Source: Chara braunii (Eukaryota > Streptophyta > Charophyceae > Charales > Characeae). From it: 29,529 nt of DNA. The notes beneath the pieces are model-generated. The model ran no database searches and was not told where the DNA came from. It was given only the letters and a program-made list of their open reading frames with translations. A program made the translations under genes and the position numbers. The stretch is from assembly GCA_003427395.1 (NCBI GenBank), contig BFEA01000022.1, forward strand, positions 1,153,602 to 1,183,130, in the 5' to 3' direction. Below are positions 19,488 through 28,953 of this stretch, one piece after another. How positions within the stretch are numbered: the first letter of the stretch is position 1; each line of letters begins with the position of its first letter.

Positions 19488-20593
19488 GATGTCTGATGTG
19501 TGTGATGCCGCCTTGCATACTCGAAAATGATTGTTTGGGGGATCACCGAATGATTAGATGATTGGATAGTTATCCATGACACATCGCGATTTTGCATGCA
19601 GAATTAAACTCTCACTTTTGCGTCAGCCAACAGGCCCGGGTACGAGCGAAGACCTCGCAGGGATACTTGTAAGCGCGAACTGATTTACGCAGCCTACACG
19701 TATCCAGGCGCGGCGATTCACGATCACTGGTCAGCTTGGCACCTCCAGTAACGGGATAGGTGAGGAATTCCCTTCTTGCAAGCACCTGGGCTGGTAGGAA
19801 CTTTAGACACCATACCCGGAAAATCCTTCGTCAATCTGAAGCGTGCGGAAGGTTTTCACCATACCTCAATGACAAGATGACGTACACACGGGACCCAGGG
19901 TACTTAGAACACTGGGAGGGAAAATATCTTAGACTGAGGTATCTGGAATTTCCCTGTCTAACCGAAAACTGACTGTGCACTAGGGACTTTCACCGTGCCG
20001 TAACCCGCGATCCAAGGTGCCTCGACTACCCGACCACATATAACATGCAATATTTCATATCCCCCGGCTTCGTCGTCATCGCCACAAATTTCCCTCCCTT
20101 CCACATCCTCCTCCCATACCACCAGCTCACGGTGGTTCCGTGGAACTCCGTAGCCTCGTATTGGCCCCACACGACTTGCAGAAATTGCAGACGACGCGGC
20201 AACCGCCGAACCTCTGGAATTACGGAGCGGAGCCTACCCATAATATGCGATGACAATCGACATGTGTCTGCCCCCGGAGGTCCGACTCATAGGAAACGTG
20301 ACCCTCAGGGACGGACCTTTCCCGAACCCCCGTCACTAAACAGCCGGGTCGGACGACCCGGGATACACCACGCATGCCATCTGCCTTATGCCGCACGACA
20401 TCGCAGCCATCAGATCGAAAGCGAACTGTCCCTTAGCCTTATTGCACCTATGCCCCCGAGACCCCGTCACAGGAGATCTCTGTTCTGACCTGGGACTCCA
20501 CCCCCACTTTCCCAAAAAATCCTTGGCACACCCCTTTTCGCACTTCCAGGCCCACATCTCACTCCGATCAGGAAGTCGCGTCGGGCGTGAGGT
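19488..20593 (+). other. Probable remainder of the element B 5' LTR or leader
   Basis: This lies between the gap and the PBS. No gene is recognised; a 147-codon plus ORF (20045-20488) is basic, proline-rich and without a domain. TATAAC near 20039 is the only TATA-like motif. CCCCGTCACA at about 20464 is the inverse of the repeat start TGTGACG and could be an LTR terminus, but it lies about 120 nt from the PBS, farther than usual. Confidence 0.4.
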
Positions 20594-20605
20594 TGGTATC
20601 GGAGC
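20594..20605 (+). promoter_or_regulatory. Primer binding site of element B (initiator tRNA-Met type)
   Basis: TGGTATCGGAGC, identical to the element A site. It lies 160 nt upstream of the first gag ATG and in the correct orientation. The bases before it (GCGTGAGGT) lack the expected CA end of an LTR. Confidence 0.8.
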
Positions 20606-20753
20606 CCGACACATGGCAGGGTCTTAGGATTCGTAGGGCGATAACGAAGATCGAAGCGATCTGGCTAACAGAGGGCGACCTCGACCTCGGAACGCGCATC
20701 GACGCGACCCCGTCGTTACAAGAAGCCGGTCTGCGGCTCGACGGGCGGCCAAT

Positions 20754-22100
20754 ATGAACGCTAATTAACAGAACCCGAACCCGCAACAGAACCCCGATCA
20801 GCAGCTGAATCCTAGTCAACCCGCACCACGAGCACGGGCACCCATGACGGCCCCCGATCTCTATCTATTTGACCTTGCACATCACCTTGCTGGAGCATGG
20901 CTGGCCACGCTCCGAGCTCAGCAGTACGATGACAACGAGGCACAAGTAAACATTCCCGCCCGATTGGGGGGAGGCGCTCATCATTGGTTCAACACCTATG
21001 TATGGGTGGATCTCCCGGCATTCGAGCGAGATTTTCTGAACCGCTTTGATTATATCCATATGGAACAGGCGCTTTTTTATGATTAAAGATCGAGTACAAA
21101 AACCCCTCGAATACGTCACCGAGTACCTAAACTGATTCTACTGGATGTTTGTGAAAACCAAACAGGGCAAACAGGTAGGAAGAGATTTGTTTATCGATGG
21201 GCTTCGCAGCAGAACAATAAGGGCGAAACCGCAAAAACAGTTCTCCCCCATCAATCATATGCTGCAATAGATCATGGCGACCGCAGAGGAAATGGAACGA
21301 AAGTTCGCCGCACGTTTCCTAGAAGGGGAAGATTATCCTAGGGAAGGAGACTCGTTCGAACTAGCGAGAGCTAAAGCCGAGTTGGCCGCACTTCAGAATA
21401 AGTTTGAAAAAATATGGGATTTGTGTCTGGCCCTGTCACCTATTTGGAACAAATTACCCCCAAACGATCAACCCCAAGTGTGATCACGAGCATGCCCGTT
21501 CCCGTGATGACAACACCCCCACCTCCGATCAAAAGTCTCGCACAACCGAACGAGTCTTCCGCCTTATTATAACTAACCAAAACACTGGTCAATCTGATTC
21601 AGGAAAGCAAAAAGGAACAGCGAGAACACAACGCTCGAATAGAGGTGATGATAAGGTCGATGCGACCAATAACGGTGCGTGCCGCCCCGATTCAACACGG
21701 GCTGGCTTTGGCACCCCCTCCCGCAGGGATCCCTGACAATCGGAACGTCTGTTACACGTGTCATCAACTAGGGCACATAGCCCGAGATTGCCCCCATCGA
21801 CCTCCTCAGCCGCGGATCGGAGCCGCACCAGTAGCAGCAGCCTCGATCGCGGATGGACCTGGACGAGTAGGAGCATTAATGGAAGAGATGGAAGGGGGTG
21901 GAAGCGCGTTAGCTACAACGGAAGAGGCCGCTGAGCTTATTCCGTTGGATCAGTATGTAACACTAGGTTATCTGGGGCTTGGGATGATTGGAACGATTAG
22001 ACCCGCGCCAGAACAGAGGGAAGTGACGGAGTGGCGACCGTCTCCAGGGAGATGGAATCCGGAGGACCCACCTTCGTCACCGGAGAAATTGATGTTCTAA
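20754..22100 (+). pseudogene. gag: Element B gag, broken, with CCHC zinc knuckle
   Basis: Gag begins at ATG 20754 and reads four codons to a TAA (20766-20768), then continues with an Asn/Gln/Pro-rich stretch and a capsid-like segment (HHLAGAWLATLRAQQYDD, HHWFNTYV) to 21084. A frameshift in a T-run near 21075 moves the frame. It goes on through TGA (21133) and TAG (21268) to a Glu/Lys-helical segment ending about 21480, shifts again, passes TAA (21570), and reaches CYTCHQLGHIARDC, a CX2CX4HX4C knuckle at 21750-21791. The final frame ends at 22100, overlapping pol. All four stops could come from one C-to-T change each. Gag packages RNA and binds it through the knuckle; this copy cannot make an intact one. 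Confidence 0.8.
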
Positions 22101-23440
22101 ATATCGTGCGAGCCTTAGATCATCGGATTCGTCTTCCGATCGATCATCTCCTCTCGATATCAGAACAAGCCAACGAATGTATGTTGCAACATTGCAAAGC
22201 GAATCGAAAATGGTTCGCCCTCTCCCGAACAACGAACACGAAAGCAAAAAGTCCAACACATGACGAAAACGCTGTTGGTACTTCAGACCCAGTACGGTTA
22301 GGATTAATACAGAAGGACGATCACTTCCTACAAATTAAACCAATCCCATGGAAATCCGTAGAGTGCGATATCGAGGTATGGGGAATCCCGTACAATGCTA
22401 TTGTCGATTCTGGAGCCGCTGTTTTGGCTATCTCATTACTGGTAGTCAAAAGAGCAGGAAGAAAGAATGATCTGATTATGCTTGCGGAAAAAGATCAGCT
22501 CGTTTCAGCAGATCAAGAGAAGATTAAAACGGTAGGGCGGATGACCAATGTTGCCTTTCGATTGGGGAAGGTGCATGCTCTGGGCGATGTCGTAGTGTTA
22601 AACGTGAACACTTAGGACGTCCTTTTGGGCCTTCCCGCTCTTGTGGCCTTGTGAGCCAATATGGACTTCGAGAGGCGATCGATTGTCCTCCGAAATACAG
22701 GAGGAAAGCCCTATGTTGTACCTATGAGGCTGACCCTCCGTACTACCACCAACGTGACCCCGCGAGTTTCTCCAATAATGGCGGGAACTCTTCGCGTAAT
22801 CACCTGGGACAACTCCGCAGACAGTGAGCAATCATCGAAGGATGCAGACAGCAGTGACGAGGACGATCCAGTAATTGAGGAACTGGTGCGACAGCGTATC
22901 TATTACCCTATGCAACGAGCAAACGCGAGATCGTTGAGCCTGACTGATCTACAAAGAACACAAGCGATGATTCTGGGCGAACCTCTCGTACAAATATCGA
23001 GGATGGCCGATTCTTTGGAACCCCCTCGAACCCTGTACGAAGGAACCTCCCCTCTCCTCTCACGATATAACGACAAAAGACACTTCTGCGACATCACAAA
23101 TCTCCCACGATCTCTTTTACCACGTGCAAAAGAGATACGATTGTTACGCTTAAGGGTGGAGGCCAATTCTTTGGAACCTCTTGAGCGCCTCGAAACGGGA
23201 CTCGGAATCAAAATCGCAACGAAGCTCGTGCCATGGCAGGATATTTGCGACGGAGTAACGCCGGAAGAACACGTGGCCATTCGGGAACAGGATGCGCAAA
23301 TGATGGCTACGGTGTTTTCCTGGCGATAAGACAATTCCTTAATTTTCGCACCCCCGCCTGAACCCACCGAACGGGTAAGCACGAAACAGATCGACGTACG
23401 AATATGGGACCAGTTGTACGAGCTACACGTGCCCCATTAT
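22031..23440 (+). pseudogene. Element B pol, aspartic protease and RT N-terminal region
   Basis: One reading frame, broken by TAG (22613), TGA (22652) and TAA (23327). The active-site motif DSGA lies at 22406-22417 inside a strand-rich segment. LLGLPAL after the first stop is the conserved end of gypsy proteases. An acidic linker with SDEDDPVIEEL follows (about 22840-22890), then a helical segment leading into RT. Near 23440 the frame shifts to the RT frame. The overlap with gag (22031-22100) is in the -1 direction, as in element A, though here a lesion could equally explain it. Confidence 0.8.
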
Positions 23441-24593
23441 GTTACCCGATGAAATTCATTACCTCATCGCGGATATTCTGAAAGAATACCAGGGTGCGAT
23501 TAGCGTAACAGACACAGACATTGGACTGTCGCTCGTCATACAGCACGAAATTCAGACCGGGAACCATCCCCCGATCCACTGTAAGCCCTACAGATACTCC
23601 GTGGTAGAACGAAATACGACTCTTCAGCGGATCCGAGAGTTCGAAGCCAATGGATGGATCGAACCTGCTATTGGGCCATGGTCATTTCCAGTAGTACTAG
23701 TGCCAAAGAAGAATGGGTCGATTCGTATATGCATCGATTACTGCACGCTGAATGATATCATAATCAAAGATGTGTATCCCCTTCCCCGGATTGATGATTT
23801 GTTGGATGCGATTGGGTGTGCTAATTATTTTAGTAAATTTGATATTCGCCATGGTTTTCATCATATTCTGGTTAAGGAGGAGGATCGCTTGAAAACGGCC
23901 TACGTGTTATTTGAGGGCACGTGGCAGTGGGTTCGGTGTCCGATGGGGATTTGCAACGCACCTGCCACGTTTCAGCGAACGATGAATGTGACGTTTCAGA
24001 ATTTCGTCAACAAGACGCGGCTGACTCAGGGGATGATTAACTTCTCCGTCATCGTATACATGGACGACATCATGGTCTACTCAAAGGCTTATCACGGGCA
24101 CGCACAGCACATCGAGTGGACGATGGGAGCTTTGAGAGACGTTGGGTTCAAGATCGCGCTCGAAAAGAGCGAGTTCTTCCTCTCGGAGATCTCGTTCCTG
24201 GGCTACGTGGTGACACGAGGACTTCGGCCAGATTCGAGAAAGGTCGCGGCGGTGAAAGATGCCTCCGTTCCTACATCACTGACGCAGGTTCGAGCCTTCT
24301 TGGGACTGGCGTCGTACTATCGTCGTTTCATCAAGGGCTTTGCTGCGATAGCAACGCCCCTGACGAACGTGCTGCGAAAGGACCAGCCCCTCAGTTGGGA
24401 CGTCGAGTGCGAGCAGACCTTCACCACCCTCAAGGACGCCTTGGCTACAGCACCCATTTTGATCCGGCCGGACCCCACAAAGCAGTTCATTCTCATCACG
24501 GACTGGCAGTCGGAGGCCATTTCCGCCATTTTAGCGCAAAAGGGGAGCGACTGCCATGAACACATCATACGCATCACGCACGGTGCCGGATGA
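23439..24593 (+). pseudogene. Element B reverse transcriptase and start of RNase H
   Basis: A 384-codon open frame with [57 protein letters not shown] and the catalytic YMDD at 24057-24068. FLGYVVTRGLRPD and FLGLASYYRRFI follow, then the connection domain and the first RNase H strand ILITDWQSEAISAILAQK. The block before YMDD has extra residues (FVNKTRLTQGMINFSVIVYMDD) compared with element A. ATG 23439 is only where the open frame starts; it is internal to pol. The frame is lost near 24565 and RNase H continues in another frame. Confidence 0.9.
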
Positions 24594-24975
24594 GCGAAGG
24601 AATGATTCGGCCCCGCAAGGCGAATGTTACGCCGTGGTCTGGGGAATCCAGCACTTCCATCCGTATCTTTACGGACAAAAGTTTCTTTTGGTGACTGACC
24701 ACGAGCCGCTGCTAGCGCTGAAGAGGCTCACTAATTACACGGGTATGGTTGGGCGATGGGCGGTGCGCCTACAGGAGTACGATTTCGACATCATCCATCG
24801 AAAAACAGAAAGACACGGCAAAGCGGACGAACTGACACGTCTGCACCGACCAGCTAAGGTACCTAAAGGCGAAGAAATCATCCCCTGGAAGGAGTCGGAA
24901 TCAGCAAACGAGCCTAAGTACGGACAAGTGGTAGTTCTCCCACGTGGCAAGAAGCAGGCACGTGGCAATGGGTGA
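24556..24975 (+). pseudogene. Element B RNase H
   Basis: It continues RNase H after a frameshift. SAPQGECYAVVWGIQHFHPYLYGQKFLLVTDHEPLLALK contains the second and third acidic sites (E in GECYAVVW, D in VTDHEPL). RWAVRLQEYDFDIIHRKTERHGKADELTRL is the typical end of gypsy RNase H. It runs into a stop at 24973-24975, and the next frame takes over toward the PHD finger. Confidence 0.85.
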
Positions 24976-25582
24976 TGGAGGTAACCTTGCAACTCCTCTC
25001 TCTCCCCTCTCATCCTCATCTCTTCTCTCCTTACCTGACAAATTTTGTTATTTGTGCGAAGCAATTTCGCTCGTCTACTCGATCCCTATGCGTCCTAGTG
25101 GGGAAGGATATGCAGAATGGATAGACTGTCGGCAGTGTGTCGCACGAGCCCACGGCTCGTGCATCCAGTACAGAAATGGCGATAAACCTTGGTTGTGCCC
25201 CTTGTGTCGGGTTGATAAGATCCCGACCGAGGCTCCGTTTCTTGACACCACGTCAGAAGGGTTAGAGAAGACCCGGAAGTTTAGAAGGGCCGAGGTATGG
25301 ACAGACATCGCCTTGATCGCCACCTTGGTAGGTAACCCTCTCCAGGACTTCACTAAGGAGGAACGGAGGAGGGCCAATGAAAGGGCTCGGGACTATCGCT
25401 GGAACGAGGGTCGGTTAGAGAAACGGAAAACGGATGGTAGTGGGATTTGGATGGTAGTGCCGCATCCCTTCATGAGGTATGACTGGGTTAAGACGGCGCA
25501 TGAGGAAACTGCAGCCCATTTTACCGTTCGGACCACGGAGGCGGCAATCGACAAAAATGAGTGGTATTGGTCCAACATTTGA
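24944..25582 (+). pseudogene. Element B pol segment: PHD-type zinc finger and integrase N-terminus
   Basis: A 212-codon open frame. Residues 35-88 carry a complete C4HC3 set: Cys35, Cys38, Cys62, Cys65, His70, Cys73, Cys85 and Cys88. Trp83 stands two residues before the seventh ligand, a hallmark of PHD fingers. PHD fingers usually read histone tails, so a targeting role is conceivable but inferred. Residues about 95-150 are the charged helical segment that precedes integrase (KEERRRANERARDYRW), followed by the two His of HHCC in KTAHEETAAHF. The two Cys of HHCC come after a frameshift near 25578. The PHD frame is intact in an otherwise decayed pol. Confidence 0.82.
25046..25207 (+). other. 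PHD-type C4HC3 zinc finger coding segment
   Basis: Ligand spacing is C-x2-C-x23-C-x2-C-x4-H-x2-C-x11-C-x2-C, within the PHD range and different from the RING C3HC4 order. The signature W-L-C-P-L-C closes it. It lies between RNase H and the HHCC module of integrase, where gypsy elements normally have only a tether. Confidence 0.82.
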
Positions 25583-26686
25583 CGATGTTAAGTTCATCGT
25601 CTAGAACTGCCAGGTCTGCGCCGCTGACAAGGCGCCGATTCAGCCGCCGAGATCGATAGTGCCAACGATAGTCGAACGGCCTTTTCAAAGGGTTAGTATG
25701 GACACCACCGATATTGTGGTGCCCCCTGGACCTAATAGCTGCGAGTATTCAATCCTATTGGTATTTGTGGACCACTTCTCGAAATGGATTGAGGCATATC
25801 CGTGTTGTACGCGACAGGCGGCTGAAATCGCGCGATACATCAACCGGTTTTTAGGAATGGATCAGGACACGGAGGAAATCCTGACCGACAACGGGGCGAA
25901 ATTCAGGGGGGAAGTCTTGAGGAACCTGGTCAAACACGGCGTCACCATCCGGAATACTGCACCCCACTTGTCACAGTCTAACGGGCTGGTAGAAAACGCA
26001 AATCGGGTGCTAAGGACAACACTGGGACGAAACATCGCGGCACGGGATCCGAGGCCCTGGCCCGATATCGTAGATCACATCCTGGCGGTCCATCGGGGAA
26101 CGCCCCACGAATCGACGGGCCTTAGCCCCTTTCAACTACAAACCAATAGCATAGCTTGTGTCTCGATAGCGAGCCTCCCAGACGAATCTTCGTTGAACCG
26201 ACGGCCCACAAGGGCCCCGGTGCGGGACAAGGCCAAGCGGCACCTAGAGCTGATGGAGCGGTCCCTTCCCCGATTAGCCCGAAAACGCCAACGGATGACC
26301 AAATTGGCCCAAGGTCGACAGTCCGTAGCTACGAGGCCCGGAATGGGAATGCGGGACCACGGCCCCAGTATAAATTGGGGGACATCGTGCAGGTAAGGAA
26401 ATGTGCTCGCGAGGGTAAGCTAGCGCCACGATTCTTCGGGCGATTCCGCGTAGTCGAGCTCGGACCGAACGGCGTGAACACCGTGCGGCTCGTGCCTGAG
26501 GTCTCCGGCAGCCGATCGGCTCGACCGATCGTCCGCCACGTGTCTTATCTACATCCTCTCCCATCCTCTCCATCTCCGCCATCGCCCGCCTCCTCTTACG
26601 ACACCGAGGAAGACGACGACGGCCTAGTCTCTCCCTCCCCGTCCATCTCTCCCTCTGTCACCCCGTCCCCGCCAACATCGCCATGA
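25578..26686 (+). pseudogene. Element B integrase core and C-terminal module
   Basis: The frame from 25578 gives the HHCC cysteines (CQVC) after a TAG at 25602. The DDE core follows, with Asp in SMDTTDIV (25701-25703), Asp in LTDNGAKF and Glu in LVENANRVL. The spacing of the last two is 34 residues, one short of the usual 35. Near 26330 the frame shifts again. The last frame holds YKLGDIVQVRK and PRFFGRFRVVELG, a GPY/F-like DNA-binding module, then a Ser/Pro-rich tail with an acidic patch (TEEDDDG). The stop TGA (26684-26686) overlaps the ATG of the next ORF as ATGA. Confidence 0.85.
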
Positions 26687-27162
26687 GCTTTTCAGCGGAG
26701 CAGGTGATTAGTGCGCAGCTGCTAACCCCGAGAGGGCGGATCAGTACAATCCGGCAAGTACAACGACCACGCCTTAGTGCCGATCTTCTTCGCTTCGCAG
26801 CTTTCTTCAGCACGACGACGATCCACGCGGCGGCGGAATTCCGGTTTTCGCAAGCGGCAGCGACACGTGTCTTGGCCGAGGTTTCGGCCTTTCAGCACCT
26901 ATCCCCTCCTGGCACCAGTCACATCACGGTCATCGTCGTCTTCATCGGGGATATTACGGCGGTGCCATCGGCGATCCATCCCGACATCTTCCGGACTTTG
27001 CACGCTTGGGGTGAAGAGGTTTAGACTGCGTGGACAGCAGTGCTCGCTCGACGCGGGGATACGGTCATGCCCTCGCACGACATCGATCTGCAGCTTCGCT
27101 CCTCCAGCGATTCACCACCGATCGTGTTGTCGGAGCTTCGTCCCTTTGTGCCGCCCCGATGA
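26683..27162 (+). pseudogene. Element B extra ORF 1 (159 codons with one internal stop)
   Basis: I do not recognise this protein. It starts with ATG 26683, overlapping the integrase stop as ATGA, and reads 113 codons to a TAG at 27022-27024. It continues in frame for 45 codons to a TGA at 27160-27162, which again overlaps an ATG as ATGA. It is Ala/Ser/Arg-rich, with one short hydrophobic strand (ITVIVVFIGDI, about residues 82-92) that is too short for a clear membrane span. No signal peptide or envelope feature is seen. Overlap at both ends argues that the natural ORF spans the TAG, which fits a CAG-to-TAG change. Confidence 0.5.
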
Positions 27163-28207
27163 GTCGCCGCCGCCTCTCTCTCTTTGGCCTGCCCTCTGAC
27201 ATCCCCACCCTCTGGCAATCTGCTCACGCCCCCTCTCTCTCTTATCGCATCAAGCAAATCAGTGTGTCGATGCTGAAAGAGGAGAAGTGGAGCGACTGGT
27301 GGGAGGCGTACGCAGAGCTCGCTTTCTGCTTACTGGAAGTAGGATTCCGCTGGTTTGAGCCGGCACCGTACGGAGAAGGGCCAGAACTTCCAGACGACGA
27401 AATAGAACTGCTGATCGTCCAAGCGTGGAGAACGGCGACGGAGGGAGATCTGTTGGGGATACTGTTTGGGAAGGTGGATGACGGGAATCTCGCTTTGATT
27501 ACGAGCGAATTGCTGGTGTTTCTGACGCAGCTAGTGGACGACATGCCCCTGGACATCTTATCGCGGTGTGACAATCAGCCTAGCACCCGCGTGCTTTCCA
27601 GAATGCTCGAGCCACGCCAGCTGTGGACACGTGTACTGAGCTGGACGGCGACAACTGTGTCTATCCGTCCCAGGCTCTTTTTCTCGAGATCGGCGTCACC
27701 GATCTCACAGTGTGGGACCCCATCATCCGACAAGGAAACTCGCGGCAAGAGGAAGAGGGGGACGAAGACGACGAAGAAGAAGAAGAAGAGGAATCGAGCG
27801 AAGATCGTTACGATTCTGAGTACGTTCAGGAAGAAGAAGAGGACAAGGAACAAGAGGAGCCAGCAGAGGAGGAAGGTGTAGCGGGTCGACCGAGTCAACG
27901 GCCCGGGCAAAGCAAGGAGGAGGAGGAGGCAGCAGCACGAAAGCGGTTGGAAAAGGCGGAGGGAAAACGGCCGGTTGAGGAAAGGCCCCCGCTGGATCTA
28001 TCGTTGGGGAATCCGTGGCTCGATCCAGAACCCCCGAAGGAAGAAGAAGAAGGCAATGGAGCCGCTGCGGAGGGATCAGGAAGACGTCGCCGAAGGAGGA
28101 GCGAATCGTCGACTTCGTCTGGTTCCTCTGCCCGACCTGCCCTTCGCCGACGTCGAGATGAGGGCGATTGGGCTTCGTCCCCGTTCGTTCTCTCGTTGTC
28201 CCCTTGA
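27159..28207 (+). pseudogene. Element B extra ORF 2 (about 350 codons, one frameshift): acidic and Arg-rich protein
   Basis: I do not recognise this family. ATG 27159 overlaps the stop of the preceding ORF. Residues 1-165 form a Leu/Trp-rich, probably helical domain (WSDWWEAYAELAFCLLEVGFRWFE, ELLIVQAWRTATEGDLLGILFG, LLVFLTQLVDDMPLDIL). A frameshift near 27655 moves the frame, and the rest reads as a strongly acidic stretch (about 27750-27900), a Glu/Lys/Ala helix, a Pro segment and a tail with RRRRRR and RRRR clusters split by Ser. The tail looks like a nuclear-localising or RNA-binding region. ORF position matches where env-like genes sit, but there is no membrane span. Confidence 0.6.
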
Positions 28208-28214
28208 CTTCCTG

Positions 28215-28694
28215 ATGTTCACCCGACTCCTTGGGAGACCCCCGTTCCCCGCTGGATGGTGCCCCTTCCCTCCCACCTTCTTCCATCACCTTTACGCCAC
28301 CCGCCTCTTGGTCACCGTCTTTCCGCATGTTACCACCCGCTCTGTAGTAGATTCTTTTCTTCTCCATGTTCTCTTGTTTAGCGCAGACTGGCGGGAATAT
28401 AACCATATAGAAATGTATTGTATTATATCAGGAACGATCCCCGCCTGTGAAAATTACGAGAATTTTCGCACTGCTCTTCGCCGCACTCTCTCCACTATCT
28501 ACACCGACTATATTGCTTCCCTCCCCCACCATCGCGAGGGACCTCGTTTCCCCTGTATCCATCGCTCCATCCATTACACCTCCCTTCCTGCTTTCGAGTC
28601 TTCGGCCATCAATCGGTTCATGCCTCCTCTCCCCCAGAATCCCCCAGCGCCTCCCCCGTCGGTGATCAGATTGCCCTTCCTGGGGAACTTATAG
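28215..28694 (+). CDS. Element B extra ORF 3 (159 aa, unknown)
   Basis: I do not recognise it. ATG 28215 lies 7 nt after the stop of the previous ORF, with the frame intact to TAG 28692-28694. The same frame is open upstream to 27975, but there it runs antiphase to the acidic ORF, so 28215 is the likely start. The first 50 residues are rich in Phe, Leu, Pro and His, with a moderately hydrophobic VVDSFLLHVLLF segment. The middle is mixed and globular-looking (ACENYENFRTALRRTLSTIYTDYIASL). The C-terminus is proline-rich (PPLPQNPPAPPPS). A weak membrane or signal role is possible but not shown. A chance ORF is not excluded. Confidence 0.45.
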   Translation: MFTRLLGRPPFPAGWCPFPPTFFHHLYATRLLVTVFPHVTTRSVVDSFLLHVLLFSADWREYNHIEMYCIISGTIPACENYENFRTALRRTLSTIYTDYIASLPHHREGPRFPCIHRSIHYTSLPAFESSAINRFMPPLPQNPPAPPPSVIRLPFLGNL

Positions 28695-28826
28695 GATCGA
28701 ACGCTTCTCGCCGCTGCTTCCTGGAGGCCACTGATGTGCAGGTGCATGACACGTGTCATGGCGATGGCACGCACAAACCCCTCCTTCGATTGAAGAGAGC
28801 CCTTCCTGAGGAATTTGTAGGATAGA
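28673..28826 (+). repeat. Diverged duplication of the extra ORF 3 terminus
   Basis: GCCCTTCCTGGGGAACTTAT (from 28673) recurs as GCCCTTCCTGAGGAATTTGT (from 28799), 126 nt apart. Both then read AGGAT. The first copy encodes the last residues and stop of extra ORF 3; the second preserves a similar PFL.NL-stop reading. Confidence 0.7.
28745..28760. repeat. 16-bp perfect palindrome around CACGTG
   Basis: CATGACACGTGTCATG is perfectly self-complementary and holds a G-box core (CACGTG with ACACGTGT). Plant bZIP and bHLH factors bind such cores. Function here is inferred. Confidence 0.75.
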
Positions 28827-28873
28827 GCCACGTATGCCACACTGGACGGTAAGTGGCAACGAAGAGAGCTCCG

Positions 28874-28907
28874 CGTGTCGATCGATTAGAGAAATCGACA
28901 CGTGTCG
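28874..28907. repeat. Inverted repeat with a second CACGTG palindrome
   Basis: CGTGTCGAT (28874-28882) pairs with ATCGACACG (28894-28902) around an 11-nt loop. Its right arm overlaps the 12-bp palindrome CGACACGTGTCG (28896-28907), giving two mutually exclusive folds. Confidence 0.75.
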
Positions 28908-28914
28908 CAATGTC

Positions 28915-28934
28915 AAGCAAGCAGGAGCTTGCTT
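28915..28934. repeat. Hairpin with 8-bp stem and AGGA loop
   Basis: AAGCAAGC (28915-28922), loop AGGA, GCTTGCTT (28927-28934). It lies 28 nt before the right long repeat. It lacks a following T-run, so a terminator role is not supported. Confidence 0.7.
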
Positions 28935-28953
28935 AAGATTGGAACCCCCTGGG

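Noticed and set aside
18493-19597. Long ORFs on both strands across the N gap
   Set aside because: They consist almost only of unknown residues produced by the 765 N; no coding evidence exists.
26683-28694. Envelope gene of an errantivirus-like element
   Set aside because: No signal peptide, furin-type site, fusion peptide or convincing membrane anchor is visible in any of the three ORFs.
28915-28934. Rho-independent terminator
   Set aside because: The hairpin has no T-run and the window is eukaryotic.
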